This document shows positions 5,724 through 8,129 of a stretch of DNA of 8,129 nucleotides, one piece after another; position 1 is the stretch's first letter; every line of letters starts with the position of its first letter. Origin of the DNA: Lentimicrobiaceae bacterium (lineage in GTDB: Bacteria; Bacteroidota; Bacteroidia; Bacteroidales; WCHB1-69); the NCBI GenBank assembly GCA_009787485.1, contig WQWP01000099.1:1-8129 (forward strand). The letters are read 5' to 3'. The notes beneath the pieces are model-generated. The model was not told the origin of the DNA. It searched no databases and was given only the letters and a program-made list of their open reading frames with translations. The position numbers and the translations under genes were made by a program.

Positions 5724-6164
5724 TTATGGCAAATAATTAAGATAGTTTCCTTTATTTTTATAAAGCTCTCTTACTAACGATGAAGATACGTGAGATAGTG
5801 TGGGTGTTGTGATAAAAAAAACGGTTTCCAAGCCAAACATCTCTTTATTCGCCTGCGCTAAATCGCTTTCATATTGAAAATCAGCTGCATTTCTTATACC
5901 TCTGAGCAAATACCGGGCGTTATTTTTTTTGCAAAACTCGCCGGTTAATCCGGTATAAGTTTCAATCCTTATTTTTTCATTGTTAATGAATGACCTCCTT
6001 ATTATTTCCAGTCTCTCTTCTAAAGAAAACAGCGGGGTCTTTTCGTCATTCACGCCGATGGCGATAATGATTTTATCGAAGATGGGTAATGCTCTGTTTA
6101 CAATATCTTGATGTCCAATGGTAAACGGGTCGAAAGTTCCTGCAAAAACGGCGATTTTATTCAT
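5724..6164 (-). CDS. coaD: Phosphopantetheine adenylyltransferase
   Basis: Transfers AMP from ATP to 4'-phosphopantetheine to give dephospho-CoA, the penultimate step of coenzyme A synthesis, in the cytosol. Nucleotidyltransferase motifs: G-T-F-D-P-F-T-I-G-H (9-18, with T15-x-G-H18), the substrate arginine in L-L-R-G-I-R-N (86-92, Arg88), A-D-F-Q-Y-E (94-99) and the ATP-binding S-S-S-L-V-R-E-L (127-134). At 146 residues it is 10-20 shorter than many homologues, stopping right after N-Y-L-P where the E. coli enzyme continues with a C-terminal helix. All catalytic motifs are present, so this looks like a naturally short form and not a break. It lies 13 bases after the fic gene and 6 bases before batB. 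I see no promoter in the short gap upstream, so it is probably transcribed from further up. Confidence 0.95.
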   Translation of the reverse strand: MNKIAVFAGTFDPFTIGHQDIVNRALPIFDKIIIAIGVNDEKTPLFSLEERLEIIRRSFINNEKIRIETYTGLTGEFCKKNNARYLLRGIRNAADFQYESDLAQANKEMFGLETVFFITTPTLSHVSSSLVRELYKNKGNYLNYLP

Positions 6165-6177
6165 TGTTTTTATTCGA

Positions 6178-6942
6178 TTAAACCATTTTCAATTCCTTCT
6201 CAATAAATTTCTGATACTGCCGGTACATAAAACTATAGAAAACGGCCGGTTTTTCTGTTTCCCTTGCTCGCTCCAACGCTTGAATGTAAGAAATACGGCT
6301 ACTTTTAAAAACATAAAATATCGGTAAATCAAACATCATCAAAATGTAATTCATTAATAATCGGCTTGTGCGCCCGTTGCCATCTGCAAAAGGATGTATG
6401 CTCACAAATCTGTAATGAAGTTCAAAAGCTAATTCGCATTTTTGATGGAATGTTTTTACTATTCCTATTTTAGCATTAATTTCTTTAACGAGAATTTTCA
6501 TTAATGCAGCTACTTTGGTGCTGTCGGGGAAACGCCTTGAGCCGGCAAACACATTCAATAACCTGTAATCGCCCTTTGTGCTGTCGAAAGTTCCCAAAAT
6601 CGTATGGTAATGACTTCCTGTATTTTTCACTACCAATGCTCCTATTTCCTTTATTAAGGTTTCTGTTATCGGCGAACGTTCTTTGGCTTTATGTAATGTG
6701 AAGACAAGTGCTTTTTGATGGTCAATTACCATTTGCTGTTCGGTAAAGGGTTTATTTTTGGCAGGTATATCAAGGTCGAGCAAATTATAAACCTGCCCTT
6801 CTGTGAGCGTGCTGCCCTCAATTGCTGTTGAATGGTAGGTAATTGCATAATAAGTCAATTTTTCCAAATTAACCTGACCTCGCATCATTCGCTTGTATTC
6901 CGATACAAGATTTTCAAGTTTATCTATTTGTTTGTCGTTCAT
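6178..6942 (-). CDS. Fic-family AMP transferase, class II (N-terminal inhibitory motif)
   Basis: 254 residues. Fic proteins transfer AMP, or sometimes other phosphate-linked groups, to hydroxyl side chains of target proteins. The core motif H-P-F-A-D-G-N-G-R-T-S-R (183-194) is complete, with catalytic His183, Asp187 for magnesium and Arg191/Arg194 for the nucleotide phosphates. The autoinhibitory pattern (S/T)-x-x-x-E-(G/N) is seen as S-T-A-I-E-G at 38-43, with Glu42 as the blocking residue. Its N-terminal position makes this class II, so no separate antitoxin is needed. The middle part (G-T-F-D-S-T-K-G-D-Y-R, about 117-127) fits the flap region seen in such Fic proteins. I see no helix-turn-helix at the C-terminus. 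The gene sits between tsaC (42 bases) and coaD (13 bases) on the same strand. The target cannot be read from the sequence. Confidence 0.92.
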   Translation of the reverse strand: MNDKQIDKLENLVSEYKRMMRGQVNLEKLTYYAITYHSTAIEGSTLTEGQVYNLLDLDIPAKNKPFTEQQMVIDHQKALVFTLHKAKERSPITETLIKEIGALVVKNTGSHYHTILGTFDSTKGDYRLLNVFAGSRRFPDSTKVAALMKILVKEINAKIGIVKTFHQKCELAFELHYRFVSIHPFADGNGRTSRLLMNYILMMFDLPIFYVFKSSRISYIQALERARETEKPAVFYSFMYRQYQKFIEKELKMV

Positions 6943-6984
6943 ATTGTTGATATTTTATTTGTTCACTGATTTCTACCCTGTAGT

Positions 6985-7548
6985 TTATTCCCTAATAATC
7001 GTAAAATTATAATCATCAATAAACTTTACCACCCGGGAAGGTTTATACTCAATGGATTCTGCATATTCCTGCGGAACTACATAATCCACTTGATCTATAA
7101 TATCTTGAGAGATTTCCGAAAAAGTTACCGGCGTAGGATCTCCGGAGCGATTGGCAGAAGTGGAAACCAACGGCCGATCTAATGCTTTAATAAGTTTTTT
7201 GCAAAATGTATTATCAACAATACGAATGGCGATCGTTCCATCAACATGAATTAATGAGTTGGGTAAGTTTTGGGCAGCAGGATAGATATAAGTAGTTGGG
7301 CGATAGGTATTCGTAATCAAATCCCAGGCAATAAGCGGAATTTTTTTTACATAGAGCGGCAATCTGTCCGCAGCATCCAACAAGATAATCATACTTTTAC
7401 TTTCTTGCCGCTGTTTAATGGCATATATCCTTTTTACAGCCTCTTCGTTGGTGGCATCACAGCCGATGCCCCATACCGTATCGGTGGGATACAACAGGAT
7501 TTTACCTTGTAACAGAAGCTCTTTGCATTTTAAAATTTCGGGTTCCAT
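6985..7548 (-). CDS. tsaC: Threonylcarbamoyl-AMP synthase, YrdC/TsaC type
   Basis: Makes threonylcarbamoyl-AMP from threonine, bicarbonate and ATP, the first step of the t6A modification at position 37 of tRNAs reading ANN codons. It is a 187-residue single YrdC domain without the C-terminal Sua5 extension. Motifs: Y-P-T-D-T-V-W-G-I-G-C-D (20-31), I-Y-A-I-K-Q-R (41-47), K-S-M-I-I-L-L just after, and S-T-S-A-N-R-S-G (129-136). The frame is open to an ATG at 7587, but I choose 7548. M-E-P-E-I-L-K begins the family-like part, and a strong -7 element at 7568-7575 lies inside the longer version, so its transcript would begin near 7561, after the upstream ATG. The hydrophobic 13-residue extension looks like non-coding DNA. 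First gene of the probable tsaC-fic-coaD-batB unit. Confidence 0.92.
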   Translation of the reverse strand: MEPEILKCKELLLQGKILLYPTDTVWGIGCDATNEEAVKRIYAIKQRQESKSMIILLDAADRLPLYVKKIPLIAWDLITNTYRPTTYIYPAAQNLPNSLIHVDGTIAIRIVDNTFCKKLIKALDRPLVSTSANRSGDPTPVTFSEISQDIIDQVDYVVPQEYAESIEYKPSRVVKFIDDYNFTIIRE

Positions 7549-7567
7549 AAAAAATAATTTCAGGGTG

Positions 7568-7575
7568 CAAAAATA
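7568..7575 (-). promoter_or_regulatory. Promoter for the tsaC-fic-coaD-batB unit (-7 element TATTTTTG)
   Basis: On the minus strand TATTTTTG is a perfect match to the Bacteroidota -7 consensus TAnnTTTG. It ends 19 bases before the preferred tsaC ATG, allowing a short leader. I find no good TTTG at the expected -33 distance. No other clear promoter was seen in the short gaps of this gene series. Confidence 0.55.
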
Positions 7576-7587
7576 TATGAAATTCAC

Positions 7588-7689
7588 ATAAAAAAATCCC
7601 TCATATCAAAATAGTTTTAAATTTACAGCCTCTTTTTTTTATCAAAAAATAATCTAAAAAAGATTGATTTATTTATTAAAAATTTTCCA
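7588..7689. other. Divergent spacer between tsaC and the magnesium ATPase gene
   Basis: A 102-base AT-rich spacer. For the plus-strand gene the best -7 candidates are TAGTTTTA (7612-7619) and TAAATTTA (7618-7625), each one mismatch from TAnnTTTG but without a -33 TTTG, so I do not call a promoter. An eight-T run (7633-7640) and a small hairpin, AATCT-AAAAA-AGATT (7651-7665), lie in the probable leader. No magnesium riboswitch or leader peptide is recognisable. Confidence 0.4.
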
Positions 7690-8129
7690 ATGATACACCA
7701 CAATCAAACAGAAACTCAGCAAGAAAGAGAAATTTCTCAGCATCTAATCTCTTGTGCAAATAAGCCCGTTTCGGAGCTTTTGGATGATTTGAAAACGACC
7801 TCATCCGGGTTAAAAAGTGCGGATATTGACAATATTATTAAAGAACACGGATATAATTTAGTAGTACACGATAAAGCACGCCCCTGGTATTTACAATTGC
7901 TCGGCGCATTTCATAACCCGTTTAATTATATTTTACTTCTTCTTGCTCTTGTTTCTGCGATAACCGGAGACAATAATGCTATGATCATTATCGTGGTCAT
8001 GGTGCTGCTCTCGGTAATTATCAAATTTACACAAGAATACAAATCAAGCAAAAGCGCCGAAGCACTGAAAGCCATGGTGCATACGACTTGTTCCGTGAGC
8101 AGGATTTCGGATGACGGACAACCGGTAAT
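7690..8129 (+). CDS. mgtA: Magnesium-translocating P-type ATPase, N-terminal part
   Basis: Membrane pump of the P3B group that imports magnesium using ATP. Only the first 146 codons are in the window and the frame is open at the right edge. A charged cytosolic N-terminus (1-63) is followed by P-W-Y-L-Q-L-L-G-A-F-H-N-P-F-N (65-79), the usual entry to the first membrane span (79-93). A second span follows (97-112), then E-Y-K-S-S-K-S-A-E-A-L-K-A-M-V (116-130), which closely resembles the MgtA/MgtB segment leading into the actuator domain and sets this apart from calcium or heavy-metal pumps. The D-K-T-G-T phosphorylation site lies beyond the window. The ATG at 7690 is the first in frame, and the length before the first span fits the family. 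Transcribed divergently from tsaC. Confidence 0.88.
   Translation, partial: MIHHNQTETQQEREISQHLISCANKPVSELLDDLKTTSSGLKSADIDNIIKEHGYNLVVHDKARPWYLQLLGAFHNPFNYILLLLALVSAITGDNNAMIIIVVMVLLSVIIKFTQEYKSSKSAEALKAMVHTTCSVSRISDDGQPV

Noticed and set aside
5724..5760. Frameshift truncating coaD
   Set aside because: The protein ends just after the conserved N-Y-L-P region with all catalytic motifs present, and the stop is placed in operon spacing with batB. A naturally short C-terminus explains it.
7612..7625. Promoter for the magnesium ATPase gene
   Set aside because: Two overlapping near-matches to TAnnTTTG in a very AT-rich spacer, neither with a -33 TTTG. Expected by chance at this composition.
1..8129. 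CRISPR array, insertion sequence or replication origin
   Set aside because: No regularly spaced repeats, no transposase or terminal inverted repeats, and no clustered DnaA-box-like sites were seen.

Overview
The window looks like chromosomal DNA from a Bacteroidota bacterium. The evidence is: promoter elements of the TAnnTTTG class instead of a sigma-70 TATAAT box, starts without clear Shine-Dalgarno sequences, a BatB-type von Willebrand factor A protein, and protein sequences (HigB, MgtA, CTP synthase) that read like Bacteroidota versions. I cannot place it below phylum.

The left third (1 to about 2.9 kb) is visibly more AT-rich than the rest and reads as an accessory block. It opens with a toxin-first HigB/HigA toxin-antitoxin pair (1-730). 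A 148-base gap follows, holding two consecutive inverted repeats and a candidate promoter. Next come two tightly spaced unknown genes (879-1343 and 1347-2696). They share a domain ending in the signature Y-P-Y-G-x-I-x-Y-G-x-L-P. In the second gene this domain is fused to the first RecA-like lobe of a superfamily 2 helicase-like ATPase, whose P-loop lacks the usual lysine and whose second lobe is absent. About 400 bases without a recognisable gene follow, and the block stops just before a tRNA-Lys(CTT) gene. This suggests a decayed mobile-element cargo segment next to a tRNA, but no integrase, transposase or attachment repeat is visible.

The middle and right (2.9 to 8.1 kb) carry housekeeping genes. 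tRNA-Lys has its own promoter and lies only 29 bases upstream of pyrG (CTP synthase), so the two may share a transcript. Convergent to pyrG, a minus-strand series runs tsaC (threonylcarbamoyl-AMP synthase for tRNA t6A), a class II Fic AMP transferase, coaD (coenzyme A synthesis) and batB (membrane-anchored VWA protein). The gaps are 42, 13 and 6 bases, so it is probably one operon driven by a clear TATTTTTG element just upstream of tsaC. Divergent from tsaC, the first 146 codons of an MgtA-type magnesium P-type ATPase run off the right edge.

The best candidates for something undescribed are the duplicated domain in the 879-2696 gene pair and its fusion to a P-loop-degenerate helicase lobe. 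The second gene appears truncated, so the system as it stands here may be a remnant.
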